Shown here: piece by piece, positions 15,202 to 22,035 of the stretch
Numbering within the stretch: position 1 is the first letter of the stretch
Layout: each line of letters starts with the position of its first letter
Source: an uncultured Clostridia bacterium
GTDB taxonomy: Bacteria > Bacillota > Clostridia > TANB77 > CAG-508
Reading direction: 5' to 3'
NCBI GenBank assembly: GCA_948517135.1
Contig: CAORJJ010000026.1
Coordinates: forward strand, 1 to 23,155
Length of the DNA stretch: 23,155 nt
Translations under genes and position numbers: made by a program
The notes under the pieces: generated by a model
Database searches by the model: none
What the model was told of the DNA's origin: nothing
What the model saw: the letters and a program-made list of their open reading frames with translations, nothing else

Positions 15202-15627
15202 TTATACATTAAATTCTAACAAATTAAGTCCAATTTCATTACTTAATTTTCTTCCAACTTCACCATCTATTTTCCTAACAATTATTTCTGAAGTTGCTGA
15301 AATTCTAGCTTGTACCAAATGCCCACCTTTAACAATTCCATCTTCATCTCCAAAATTAATATGAATATGAAGATATACATCTTTATCTTTTCTTGTTACA
15401 TTTCCTACTAAAGATGTAATTTCAAACATTCCTTCAAATGTCTTTGTATTATATTCTTTAGTTTTCACATTAAATACGCCAATTTCAACAAGTTCACTAG
15501 CTCCAAGCCCTGTTATTTCTGCAAGTTTTATATCTTCTTTTTCACACAATTCTTTCAAACAAGTTATTACTTCTTCACCTTTATTTAACCTAACAACATA
15601 GTTTTCATTAAATTTTCTGTATTCCAT
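15202..15627 (-). CDS. PPC/DUF296-domain protein, 141 aa
   Basis: Single PPC (DUF296) domain, a small trimeric alpha/beta fold found alone in bacteria and fused to AT-hooks in plants. The pattern is visible: LKELCEKEDIKLAEITGLGA (26-45), then a VYLHIHINFGDEDG segment with paired His and KGGHLVQARISATSE (about 99-113). The His residues could bind metal, as seen in some family structures. Function in bacteria is poorly defined. The GGGGGAGA site and a promoter just upstream make this the first gene of the ymfF/ymfH/lgt operon. Confidence 0.88.
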   Translation of the reverse strand: MEYRKFNENYVVRLNKGEEVITCLKELCEKEDIKLAEITGLGASELVEIGVFNVKTKEYNTKTFEGMFEITSLVGNVTRKDKDVYLHIHINFGDEDGIVKGGHLVQARISATSEIIVRKIDGEVGRKLSNEIGLNLLEFNV

Positions 15628-15658
15628 ATTGTCTCCCCCTATATTAAATTTTGAATAT

Positions 15659-15687
15659 ATATTATCATAAGTAAATTTATATTACAA
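15659..15687 (-). promoter_or_regulatory. Promoter of the PPC / ymfF / ymfH / lgt operon
   Basis: Minus strand -35 TTGTAA (15687-15682), 17-base spacer, -10 TAATAT (15664-15659), about 30 bases before the PPC start codon. Confidence 0.5.
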
Positions 15688-15702
15688 TTGTTAAAATATA
15701 TT

Positions 15703-16136
15703 AAAAAAGGTTTTACTATAGCAGGAAAAAGAAATTATTCTAATAGATATTGGTCTAAAGAAGATAAATTAAACTTAGTAAATTTAGTTATTATTAATAA
15801 TGTTGTAAAAAAATAAAATTGATACAAGTTAATTACATAGATGAGTTAAAAGATATTATAAATTTGATGAAAATAGATTAATTAAAACTAGGAAATTCAT
15901 TAATATTAGAATATGAAAATATGAAGTTAAAAATCGAAAATAAACAATAGAAAAGGTTATATTATGAAAGTGAATAGAACAGTTATAGTATACAAAAAAT
16001 AAAGACATTTTAAATCAATATGAAGTCGATAGAATAGATTTAAATTATAGAAATACATACAAATTATGGTTATAGAAGAATAAATACAATAACAAGAAGA
16101 AGAAGAGAAACTAATTGGATAGTTTCTAATAATTAA
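15703..16136 (+). pseudogene. Decayed IS3-family transposase remnant
   Basis: The 700-base stretch 15640-16340 has no intact gene but holds broken pieces of an IS3-type element in order. At 15703-15816 the frame reads GKRNYSNRYWSKEDKLNLV, like the helix-turn-helix start of OrfA. Around 15910-15950 it reads EYENMKLKIENK, like the coiled coil at the OrfA end, then a TAG. At 16062-16136 it reads NYGYRRINTITRRRRETNW, the YGYRRI segment typical of the OrfB N-terminus. Stops and frameshifts separate the pieces and the DDE catalytic part is absent. No terminal repeats seen. Confidence 0.6.
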
Positions 16137-16291
16137 GTACGAAGTTCAATTATAGTTTAAATATTTTTTATGTCTACTTTTTATTGACTAGTTAATTATA
16201 CTGAAGAATTTCTATAAGTATTTAGGTTTTTGGTAACAATTTATAAAAAATATTACTTAAAATTTGCAAAAAAAATTCATTTATTTAAATA

Positions 16292-16320
16292 TTGAATAAA
16301 TAAACTTTTTTTATTATAAT
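16292..16320 (+). promoter_or_regulatory. Sigma-A promoter of the HExxH protein gene
   Basis: -35 TTGAAT (16292-16297), 17-base spacer, consensus -10 TATAAT (16315-16320), 26 bases before the ATG. It lies beyond the IS3 remnant, so the gene has its own promoter. Confidence 0.7.
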
Positions 16321-16346
16321 ATAAAAAACAAAAGAAGGAGCTTTTT

Positions 16347-17894
16347 ATGTCAATTATTGAAAAATTAATTGTAATACTAGATAATGCAAAAGTTATTGGT
16401 GAATATAAAAATAGTGATGAAGTAAAAAATGAAATTTTAACTAGAATTTACAATTTAGACAATACTATTGGTTATGACAAATTAAAATCTCATATGGATA
16501 AACTAAAAATTATAGAATATGAACCTAAAAAACCAGACTATAAAGCTGGGTATGCTGTATATGGAACTAATAACATATATATAAATAAAGATGCTTCTAA
16601 ATTAAGTCAAATGGAAATCCTTGTTCATGAGTCAATTCATTCACTTCAAAAAAATTTATTTTTTCAAGGAAAAAATATTTCTGGCTTTATTGAAGGTGCA
16701 ACTCAAAGCTATACTAATAAAGCATTCAATAAACACTATTCATCATCTATTGGTAAAATGAAAATAAATATACCTAGAGGTGTATATTTTTTAGAAAGAG
16801 CTATATTTAATTCAATGGCAATAGCTCTTGGAGATAATTATGCTAAAAATTTTGCACTTAAAGGAGATAATACTGCTCTTAAAACTTTTCAAGAACTATA
16901 TGGGAAAGATTTATATGAAAAAATGAGAATTTTCTCAAATAAAAAGTCTAAAAACTTTGACCAATATGAAACTCTTCAAAATGAATTTTTAAATAGAGTA
17001 TACAATAGAAAAATTCATAATGTAAAGTCTATAGATGATGCGAAAGAATATTTTACTGAATTAAGAGAACTTCAAAATAATAGAATTTTTTCTGGAAAAG
17101 ATACATATTTTGAAAACTTTTATAAAAAAAGATATAATTTTATTACAAATGATTTAAAAACAAAAGGGTATGATATATCTTCTCTTGATGAATTTTCATA
17201 TAGAGAAATACAGCTATATCCAGTAAATTCTCAAAACAATAAAAAAAATATGTTAAAATCATTTCTATTAAATAATGCAGAATCTAATTCATTAGAACAA
17301 TTTAAAAGATATAGATACACTAAAGATGATAAAATTTTAGATATTATTACTAAAGATGGAATTCCTTTCTCTTATGGATATTGTGATGACTATTCTAATT
17401 TTAAACAAGCGTCTTTTATTAGAAAAAAGGACGATAATAAGCAATTTGATACATTTTCTAGTCTTAAAGTATCTGTACATTTTGATGATAAAGGAAAATT
17501 AATTATGTCACAAGCTAAAGATATTAATTCGTCATTAGATGAAAATTTAATATTAGAAGAAACAGATCTTATGGTTACACCTGAAGAATGGGAAAAGAAA
17601 AAAATAGAATTAGAAGAAACAAAAAAAGCATTGGAAAATGAAGGAATTCTCAATAAGATAAAAAATAGTTATACACATTTAATTTCTATTTTAAAAAATA
17701 AAAATCAGAAAAAACTTCCAGATGTAGCAGAATCTACTCCAAATTCTTATATAAATAATAGCCCTCAAAGTACATTTTCTGAAGAATTACGTAAGGGCGT
17801 TCCACCTTTAGAAGAACAACTTCGAGTAGCTCAAAATTTACAAAAAAATAAAAAAGATGATATAGAAAAATATGATAATGCTCAAGGTAGATGA
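16347..17894 (+). CDS. Putative zinc metalloprotease (HExxH), 515 aa
   Basis: Not a family I can name. The key feature is ILVHESIHSL: His94-Glu95-x2-His98, the zincin motif. Eighteen residues later comes GFIEGATQSY, where Glu116 could be the third zinc ligand, as in gluzincins (helix with ExxxT-like follow-up). The region before it (KAGYAVYGTNNIYIN, 66-80) fits the edge strand of such a domain. Residues 130-400 are mixed alpha/beta with no recognised domain. 410-450 is a charged helix (EEWEKKKIELEETKKALE), and the last 60 residues are polar and Pro/Asn/Gln-rich, probably disordered. No signal peptide is visible. AAGGAG precedes the ATG. The gene stands alone between an IS remnant and a structured RNA. 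It could be a housekeeping-type cytosolic protease or a toxin/effector; undecided. Confidence 0.82.
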   Translation: MSIIEKLIVILDNAKVIGEYKNSDEVKNEILTRIYNLDNTIGYDKLKSHMDKLKIIEYEPKKPDYKAGYAVYGTNNIYINKDASKLSQMEILVHESIHSLQKNLFFQGKNISGFIEGATQSYTNKAFNKHYSSSIGKMKINIPRGVYFLERAIFNSMAIALGDNYAKNFALKGDNTALKTFQELYGKDLYEKMRIFSNKKSKNFDQYETLQNEFLNRVYNRKIHNVKSIDDAKEYFTELRELQNNRIFSGKDTYFENFYKKRYNFITNDLKTKGYDISSLDEFSYREIQLYPVNSQNNKKNMLKSFLLNNAESNSLEQFKRYRYTKDDKILDIITKDGIPFSYGYCDDYSNFKQASFIRKKDDNKQFDTFSSLKVSVHFDDKGKLIMSQAKDINSSLDENLILEETDLMVTPEEWEKKKIELEETKKALENEGILNKIKNSYTHLISILKNKNQKKLPDVAESTPNSYINNSPQSTFSEELRKGVPPLEEQLRVAQNLQKNKKDDIEKYDNAQGR

Positions 17895-17996
17895 AATTTT
17901 ATCAAGAAAACTTACTAATTGTATAATTGCCCTTTGGAGAACACAAGAAAATCAGTTATTTTAAAATTTCGATTCTATAATTTTAGTTAAGGTAAT

Positions 17997-18020
17997 AAAA
18001 AACTCCAGCTAGTGCTAGAG
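17997..18020 (-). terminator. Intrinsic terminator of the candidate RNA
   Basis: Minus-strand stem CUCUAGC (18020-18014), loop ACUA, GCUGGAG (18009-18003) with one G:U pair, followed directly by six U (18002-17997). The asymmetry of the wobble pair and the U run fix the direction. Confidence 0.75.
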
Positions 18021-18175
18021 CCATTTTTGACGATATATTCTTCTATGCACCGCTCTTTCTCTAATCAAAAATTAGAGTATGCCAAAAGGATTTTCTCCTA
18101 AAGTTAACTTCTATTGCTTGGAGTTTTTCTCCAATGGAGACGCCAATCAGTCAAGTATTAAAGTGCTTAATATTA
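17997..18175 (-). ncRNA. Candidate structured non-coding RNA, about 175-180 nt
   Basis: No protein is encoded here, but the minus strand folds well. 5' hairpin UAUUAA-GCACU-UUAAUA (18172-18156). Long-range stem UUGACUGAU (18154-18146) with AUCGUCAA (18034-18027), 8 pairs and one bulged U. Inside it are hairpins at 18134-18118 (UUGGAG/CUCCAA), 18099-18087 (AGGA/UCCU) and 18077-18059 (CUCUAAU/AUUAGAG). A terminator hairpin CUCUAGC-ACUA-GCUGGAG (18020-18003) ends in six U. Sequence UCUCC upstream of the first inner hairpin can pair with the same GGAGA, an alternative fold. The 5' loop GCAC can pair with GUGC at 18047-18050, a possible pseudoknot. I cannot name the family; it is not recognisably tmRNA, RNase P RNA or SRP RNA. 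Comparison with clostridial RNAs such as the raiA motif is worthwhile. No coding gene lies downstream on this strand within reach, so a riboswitch is unlikely. Confidence 0.65.
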
Positions 18176-18202
18176 CTAGCTTTTTTAGTTCAAAAGTAAA
18201 AA

Positions 18203-18219
18203 TGTTAAGTTTATGTTAA
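18203..18219. promoter_or_regulatory. Direct repeat resembling a PhoP/PhoB-type box
   Basis: On the minus strand TTAACA (18219-18214), 5 bases, TTAACA (18208-18203): an 11-base period as in binding sites of OmpR-class regulators, where PhoP boxes are TTAACA-like repeats about 5 bases apart. It lies 30-45 bases upstream of the predicted 5' end of the structured RNA. AT-rich composition lowers confidence. Confidence 0.4.
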
Positions 18220-18304
18220 GTTTATTTTTTATAAATATATAAAAATCAATCGCTGGAAGTATTGAAAATGCTATATTTTTATTTTTTAATTCAAAAAACA
18301 TATA

Positions 18305-18346
18305 AAAAACGACAAAGCACTGATATACCAGTATTTTGTCGTTTTT
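18305..18346 (-). terminator. Terminator of the tRNA operon
   Basis: 12-base stem AAAAACGACAAA (18305-18316) with 18335-18346 and an inner ACTG/CAGT stem. On the minus strand it is followed by TTTATATGTTTTTT. It lies 4 bases after the CCA end of tRNA-Cys. Confidence 0.8.
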
Positions 18347-18349
18347 TCA

Positions 18350-18423
18350 TGGAGGCGCCACCCGGATTTGAACCGGGGATCAGAGTTTTGCAGACTCGTG
18401 CCTTACCACTTGGCTATGGCGCC
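18350..18423 (-). tRNA. tRNA-Cys (GCA)
   Basis: Acceptor stem GGCGCCA pairs with its 3' partner before T-CCA; the CCA (18352-18350) is encoded. D-loop with AGTGGTAA, anticodon loop CTGCAAA with anticodon GCA, and T-arm CCGGGTTCAAATCCGG-type sequence. All four arms are present, total 74 bases. Second gene of the Gly-Cys pair, 14 bases after tRNA-Gly. Confidence 0.95.
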
Positions 18424-18437
18424 ATAAAATAAAAAAA

Positions 18438-18511
18438 TGGAGCAGGTAACGGGAATCGGACCCGTAACTAATCCTTGGCAAGGATTTATTTTACCACTAA
18501 ACTATACCTGC
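18438..18511 (-). tRNA. tRNA-Gly (GCC)
   Basis: Acceptor stem GCAGGTA/TACCTGC followed by T and encoded CCA (18440-18438). D-loop TTTAGTGGTAAAA. Anticodon stem AATCC/GGATT with loop TTGCCAA, anticodon GCC at 18479-18477. T-arm ACGGGTCCGATTCCCGT. Total 74 bases. First gene of the tRNA pair. Confidence 0.95.
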
Positions 18512-18559
18512 ATTTTTAATATTAAATTTTAGTATGTTGGCTAAAATTAAAGCATAACT

Positions 18560-18588
18560 ATAATAACAAAAAAAATCAGAAAAGTCAA
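18560..18588 (-). promoter_or_regulatory. Promoter of the tRNA-Gly / tRNA-Cys operon
   Basis: Minus strand -35 TTGACT (18588-18583), 17-base spacer, -10 TATTAT (18565-18560). Confidence 0.7.
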
Positions 18589-18633
18589 GTTAATCTTTTA
18601 ATATATTTAAGTAAAATTTTATATTTTTCTTCA

Positions 18634-18662
18634 TTGAAGAATTCCTTTAAACATGTTATATT
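18634..18662 (+). promoter_or_regulatory. Promoter of the Nudix gene
   Basis: -35 TTGAAG (18634-18639), 17-base spacer, -10 TATATT (18657-18662), giving a leader of about 50 bases before the ATG at 18721. Divergent from the tRNA promoter. Confidence 0.55.
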
Positions 18663-18720
18663 TATATTGTATTCTAAAAAATAAAAAAGATTACAAAAAT
18701 AAATAAAAAAGAGGTTATTT

Positions 18721-19191
18721 ATGAAAGAAAGATATCAATCTAAAGTTGCGGTATTCCTAATGCTTACTAGAAATAATAATACTGAAATACTTATGCAAAA
18801 AAGATATAACACAGGTTATATGGATAATTTATATGATATGGCTTGTAGTGGACATTTAGAACATGGAGAATCATTAGCTCATGCAACAATTAGAGAAGCT
18901 AAAGAAGAAATTGGAATTGATGTAGATGAAAAAAATTTAAAACTAGTTGCATTAATTCATCCTTATAATGATGATTATCTAAATGTATTTTTTGCAAGTA
19001 ATACATATGAAGGTACACCAGAAATTAAAGAACCTAATAAATGTAGTGATTTACGCTGGTTTAATATAAATGAGCTTCCTGAAAATACAATGCCACGTAT
19101 AAAAAATGTTTTAAAAAATATGAATATGGGAATTATTTATGATGATTATGAATTTTCTATTCAGAAATCTTATTTAGATAAAAAGCACTAG
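18721..19191 (+). CDS. Nudix hydrolase, 156 aa
   Basis: Hydrolase of nucleoside-diphosphate-linked substrates. A complete Nudix box is visible: Gly44-x5-Glu50-x7-Arg58-Glu59-x-x-Glu62-Glu63-x-Gly65-Ile66 (GHLEHGES...IREAKEEIGI), the Mg-binding helix-loop-helix. The preceding strand FLMLTRNNNTEILMQKR and the NLYDMACSGHLE segment resemble cytosolic NTP/NDP-sugar Nudix enzymes that lack extra domains. Substrate cannot be deduced. A GAGG site precedes the ATG. Single-gene unit with promoter and terminator. Confidence 0.92.
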   Translation: MKERYQSKVAVFLMLTRNNNTEILMQKRYNTGYMDNLYDMACSGHLEHGESLAHATIREAKEEIGIDVDEKNLKLVALIHPYNDDYLNVFFASNTYEGTPEIKEPNKCSDLRWFNINELPENTMPRIKNVLKNMNMGIIYDDYEFSIQKSYLDKKH

Positions 19192-19202
19192 TGTAAAATA
19201 AT

Positions 19203-19232
19203 AAAGAAGTAGTAAATACTTACTACTTCTTT
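19203..19232. terminator. Bidirectional terminator between Nudix and DUF805 genes
   Basis: Perfect 13-base stem AAAGAAGTAGTAA (19203-19215) with 19220-19232 and a 4-base loop. T run on the plus side and an A/T stretch on the other, between convergent genes. Confidence 0.85.
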
Positions 19233-19245
19233 TTAATTCATTAAA

Positions 19246-19584
19246 TTATTCAACAATTTCCCCATATTTGTTGTTTTCATTAACTGATGGTTGGCAAAGA
19301 ATTACTAGTTCTATAATCCAACCTACAAATGGAACTAAAGCAATGAAAAACCATGCACCACTTCTGTTAGTATCATGGAATCTTCTCCAAGCTAGAGATA
19401 AACTTGGTATTATAACAGCAAGTGAATATATTCCTACTAAAATAGGTAATTTTAATAGTCCTGCTACAAAACTAAGAACAAATGACGCAATAACATTAAA
19501 TAATACTGCCATCCAATAATCTCTTCTTGTTGATCTTCCTTCGAATTTTCCAAAGTTTTTCCACATTTTTTTGTACTCTTCCAT
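19246..19584 (-). CDS. DUF805 membrane protein, 112 aa
   Basis: Small integral membrane protein of the DUF805 family. The N-terminal GRSTRRDYWM motif (16-25) is typical, followed by hydrophobic segments at about 26-45, 47-66 and 77-98, with the family's RRFHDTNRSG (67-76) between the second and third. Function of the family is unknown. The ATG at 19584 is supported by GGGAGG 5 bases upstream and by a promoter; the longer frame (from 19674) would start inside the intergenic region without a ribosome binding site. The acidic C-terminus (NENNKYGEIVE) is cytosolic or exposed. Confidence 0.9.
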   Translation of the reverse strand: MEEYKKMWKNFGKFEGRSTRRDYWMAVLFNVIASFVLSFVAGLLKLPILVGIYSLAVIIPSLSLAWRRFHDTNRSGAWFFIALVPFVGWIIELVILCQPSVNENNKYGEIVE

Positions 19585-19611
19585 AAAAACCTCCCAAATT
19601 AATATATTATA

Positions 19612-19640
19612 AATATACATCATATTAATTTTTTTTACAA
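19612..19640 (-). promoter_or_regulatory. Promoter of the DUF805 gene
   Basis: Minus strand -35 TTGTAA (19640-19635), 17-base spacer, -10 TATATT (19617-19612). Confidence 0.5.
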
Positions 19641-19645
19641 TATTT

Positions 19646-19652
19646 TTCGACA
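19646..19652 (-). promoter_or_regulatory. Single 0A-box match between divergent promoters
   Basis: Minus strand TGTCGAA (19652-19646), preceded by T, five bases upstream of the -35 of the DUF805 promoter. One or two 7-base matches are expected by chance in a window of this size, so the call is weak. Confidence 0.2.
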
Positions 19653-19667
19653 ATTTTTTTATAATGA

Positions 19668-19696
19668 TTGACACATATTCAAAAATTTTATATTAT
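19668..19696 (+). promoter_or_regulatory. Sigma-A promoter of the HNH gene
   Basis: -35 TTGACA (19668-19673, consensus), 17-base spacer, -10 TATTAT (19691-19696). Back to back with the DUF805 promoter. Confidence 0.65.
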
Positions 19697-19746
19697 TAAC
19701 CTGAAGTAACTAGCAGTTTGTACTTAAAATATTAAGGAGTGATTTT

Positions 19747-20412
19747 ATGATTATACGGTTACCTGAAAATTTTATTTACACTACTCCAGGAAAACAAGAT
19801 TGTGCATATGTAAAAAACAACATACTTTATATTGAAGGATTTGTAAATTTCGAAAATCTAATGTACAACTTAGCATATTCCATATATGGATATGGTGTAT
19901 GCTACTATTGTGGTGAAGAATTATCTACAAAAAATAGAACCTTAGACCACATCTATCCTCGTAGTTGGGGTGGCATTAGTTTACCAGACAATTTGCGTCC
20001 AAGCTGTAAAGCATGTAATCACAAAAAATCTGATATGACACCAAGTCAATTTGAAAAGTTTCTTGCTTTAGAATCCCAAGGAAAGGAAAGCGCTTTTTAT
20101 CAAAAATGTCTTCGGAAAAATCAAAAGGTCATTCAAAAAGGTGCTTTTATTTTACCTGATGACTGGGTTAAAATGTATGATGCTACAAAATTAACTGAAT
20201 GTTTATCATTTAAGTATCTTGAAAAGTCTAAAATGGGAAAACTTGCAGGATATTATAATAGAATTCATCAATATCCTCATCCAATAGTTGTTTCCTCAAA
20301 TGACTGGCTTTTCAAAGGTAAGCATATTTTGTATCATGCCAGAAAAATTGGCAATCCTATCGTTCCTGCAATAATCTTTGATAATGTCGTAGTGATAATG
20401 AATACCTCCTAA
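19747..20412 (+). CDS. HNH endonuclease-domain protein, 221 aa
   Basis: Zinc-ribbon HNH nuclease: Cys52-x2-Cys55 (CYYC), LDHIYPRSWGG with Asp67-His68, DNLRPSC with Asn82, Cys87-x2-Cys90-Asn91-His92-Lys-Lys. The full set of structural and catalytic residues is present, so it is likely active on DNA. The C-terminal third (about 185-221, DWLFKGKHILYHARKIGNPI then VPAIIFDN) is a separate small alpha/beta region; its pattern somewhat recalls ParB-like folds, which is a guess. AAGGAG precedes the ATG, which has its own promoter. No methylase or mobile-element gene is adjacent, so the role (defence, repair or former homing) is open. Confidence 0.85.
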   Translation: MIIRLPENFIYTTPGKQDCAYVKNNILYIEGFVNFENLMYNLAYSIYGYGVCYYCGEELSTKNRTLDHIYPRSWGGISLPDNLRPSCKACNHKKSDMTPSQFEKFLALESQGKESAFYQKCLRKNQKVIQKGAFILPDDWVKMYDATKLTECLSFKYLEKSKMGKLAGYYNRIHQYPHPIVVSSNDWLFKGKHILYHARKIGNPIVPAIIFDNVVVIMNTS

Positions 20413-20424
20413 ATTGGAGGTATT
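20401..20424 (+). terminator. Terminator overlapping the HNH stop codon
   Basis: Stem AATACCTCC (20401-20409) with GGAGGTATT (20416-20424), followed by TTCTTTT. The left arm includes the last two sense codons of the HNH gene. Confidence 0.75.
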
Positions 20425-20439
20425 TTCTTTTAAAAATAA

Positions 20440-20468
20440 TTGTAATTAAAAATCTTTTATGATATGAT
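20440..20468 (+). promoter_or_regulatory. Promoter of the small membrane-protein gene
   Basis: -35 TTGTAA (20440-20445), 17-base spacer, -10 TATGAT (20463-20468). It supports translation from the ATG at 20500 rather than the in-frame ATG at 20464, which lies inside the -10 box. Confidence 0.55.
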
Positions 20469-20499
20469 TTATTATATTAATTTACAAAGGAGAAATACC

Positions 20500-21087
20500 A
20501 TGAATAAAAATAATATTGATGCTACAACGGCTGTAAGACATATAATAACTGGTTTTGTTTCATATACAATAATTACTGGTTTTATTTGTTTTGTTATACT
20601 TATTGTAGTAAATAATTTCTTAAACAATTTTGTAGGAATATCATCAAGAGGTTTATATATTACACTCCCTCTTATGGCTGTAATTTTAGTATATGCTATA
20701 ATACATGGTATATGTAAATTAAGTACTTATGATACTTTCAAAAAATCTAAAACTAGTCCTGATAACTATAAAAAAATTGTTAAGTACTTAAATATATTTT
20801 TTATTGCTTGTATATTTCTTTCAATATTTGTATTTCTTGAATTACTTTATTTGAATTTATCAATACAAACAAAAACAATCGAATATTCAATTTTAAAATA
20901 TAGATCTGTATTTTCAGATACACATGTAGCAAACTTAGCAAATGATATGACTAATTCATATAACTTTTCAAAAACAAACTTAACTATTTCAACAATAATT
21001 TTAGTAATTGGTGTTGCTACTTCAATTCTTTCTTTGATTCCATATCAAAGAAAAATGATTGTAAAATATAATGAAAGAGAATTTTAA
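20500..21087 (+). CDS. Hypothetical four-helix membrane protein, 195 aa
   Basis: Four hydrophobic segments at about 14-37, 51-73, 95-119 and 161-181, with a polar region (120-160) between the last two and a basic tail (RKMIVKYNEREF). No motif of a known transporter or enzyme is visible. The N-terminus is short and polar, so both ends should lie on the same side, probably the cytoplasm. The ATG at 20500 is supported by AAAGGAG. Single-gene unit between two terminators. Function unknown. Confidence 0.8.
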   Translation: MNKNNIDATTAVRHIITGFVSYTIITGFICFVILIVVNNFLNNFVGISSRGLYITLPLMAVILVYAIIHGICKLSTYDTFKKSKTSPDNYKKIVKYLNIFFIACIFLSIFVFLELLYLNLSIQTKTIEYSILKYRSVFSDTHVANLANDMTNSYNFSKTNLTISTIILVIGVATSILSLIPYQRKMIVKYNEREF

Positions 21088-21113
21088 GAACTTCTAGAAG
21101 AAGTTCTTTTTTT
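21086..21113 (+). terminator. Terminator of the small membrane-protein gene
   Basis: Stem AAGAACTTCT (21086-21095) with AGAAGTTCTT (21099-21108), 3-base loop, followed by a T run to 21113. Confidence 0.85.
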
Positions 21114-21188
21114 GTAATATATTCATTTTTCTAAAATATATTTTAATAGTCTTATTTGACTTATAAATAAATTTTTAGAGGTTTTTTT

Positions 21189-21920
21189 ATGAATATTGGA
21201 ATAATTAGTTTATATGGTCTTATTTTTGGAATTTTAGGAACTTCACTTGGAGGTTTTATTGGTGCTTTTTTAAATATAAAATCTAACAAATTTTTAAGTT
21301 TTATATTAGAATTCGCAGCTGGACTTATGACTGCAATTGTTTGTTTTGATCTAATTCCAGAAGCACTTAAAATTGTTAATCTTACTAAGTGCATATTGGG
21401 AATATTTATAGGAATTGTTTCTATGATTTTATGTGATAATGTTGTTAATTCTCGTTTTAACAGTAAAAGCAATTCAGGAAACTCTCTTTTAAAAACTGGT
21501 ATTATTATTGCAATAGGTTTAGCTATACACAACTTCCCAGAAGGATTAGCTATTGGTGCAGGTTTTGAGTCTTCAAGTTCTTTAGGATTTAAGCTTGCAA
21601 TTGCTATTGCTTTACATGATATTCCTGAAGGAATATCAATCTCTCTTCCACTAAAAACTGCTGGAACTTCTGCATTTAAAGCAATACTAATAACATTTTT
21701 CTCAGGTCTTACTACTGGTTTAGGTGCATTTGTTGGTTCAATTTTAGGAAGTATTTCTTTAGATTTAATTGGAATTTCTTTATCATTCGCTGCTGGTGCA
21801 ATGCTTTATATTATTTCTTGTGAATTAATTCCTGAATCTAAAAATATGTATAAAGGAAGGTTTGCATCACTTGGAAATATGCTTGGATTAATTATTGGAA
21901 TGTTTGCTCAAATATTATAA
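21189..21920 (+). CDS. ZIP-family divalent metal transporter, 243 aa
   Basis: ZIP/GufA-type permease for zinc, iron or manganese uptake. Eight hydrophobic segments fit the family fold. Diagnostic motifs are present: FDLIPEA (53-59), HNFPEG (114-119) in helix 4 and HDIPEG (143-148) in helix 5, which form the metal site. The cytosolic loop between helices 3 and 4 (SRFNSKSNSGNS) is short and lacks the His-rich stretch of many ZIPs. A GAGG site lies before the ATG; I found no convincing promoter or metalloregulator site. It converges with prfA. Confidence 0.93.
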   Translation: MNIGIISLYGLIFGILGTSLGGFIGAFLNIKSNKFLSFILEFAAGLMTAIVCFDLIPEALKIVNLTKCILGIFIGIVSMILCDNVVNSRFNSKSNSGNSLLKTGIIIAIGLAIHNFPEGLAIGAGFESSSSLGFKLAIAIALHDIPEGISISLPLKTAGTSAFKAILITFFSGLTTGLGAFVGSILGSISLDLIGISLSFAAGAMLYIISCELIPESKNMYKGRFASLGNMLGLIIGMFAQIL

Positions 21921-21990
21921 AGTTTTTTGAACTATTCTAAATCTTATAATAGAACAAAAATGGACAATATGATAATTACAAAATCGTGTA

Positions 21991-22035
21991 AAAAAATGTG
22001 AAATTTAAGAATAATACTTAAATTTCACATTTTTT
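21991..22035. terminator. Bidirectional terminator between ZIP and prfA
   Basis: Perfect 19-base stem (21991-22009 with 22017-22035), 7-base loop, with T runs for both directions. The prfA stop codon touches the arm. The segment GTGAAATTTAAGAA also occurs in the amylase-operon terminator. Confidence 0.9.

Noticed and set aside
17997..18175. Riboswitch or T-box interpretation of the structured RNA
   Set aside because: The terminator on the minus strand leads into the end of a convergent gene, not into a gene it could control, and no T-box or known riboswitch core was recognised.
17960..18190. Plus-strand version of the structured RNA (ACTAGCTTTTTT at its end)
   Set aside because: AGCTAGT/ACTAGCT would pair only over a long range with no local hairpin before the T run, whereas the minus strand has a proper terminator with a direction-specific G:U pair.
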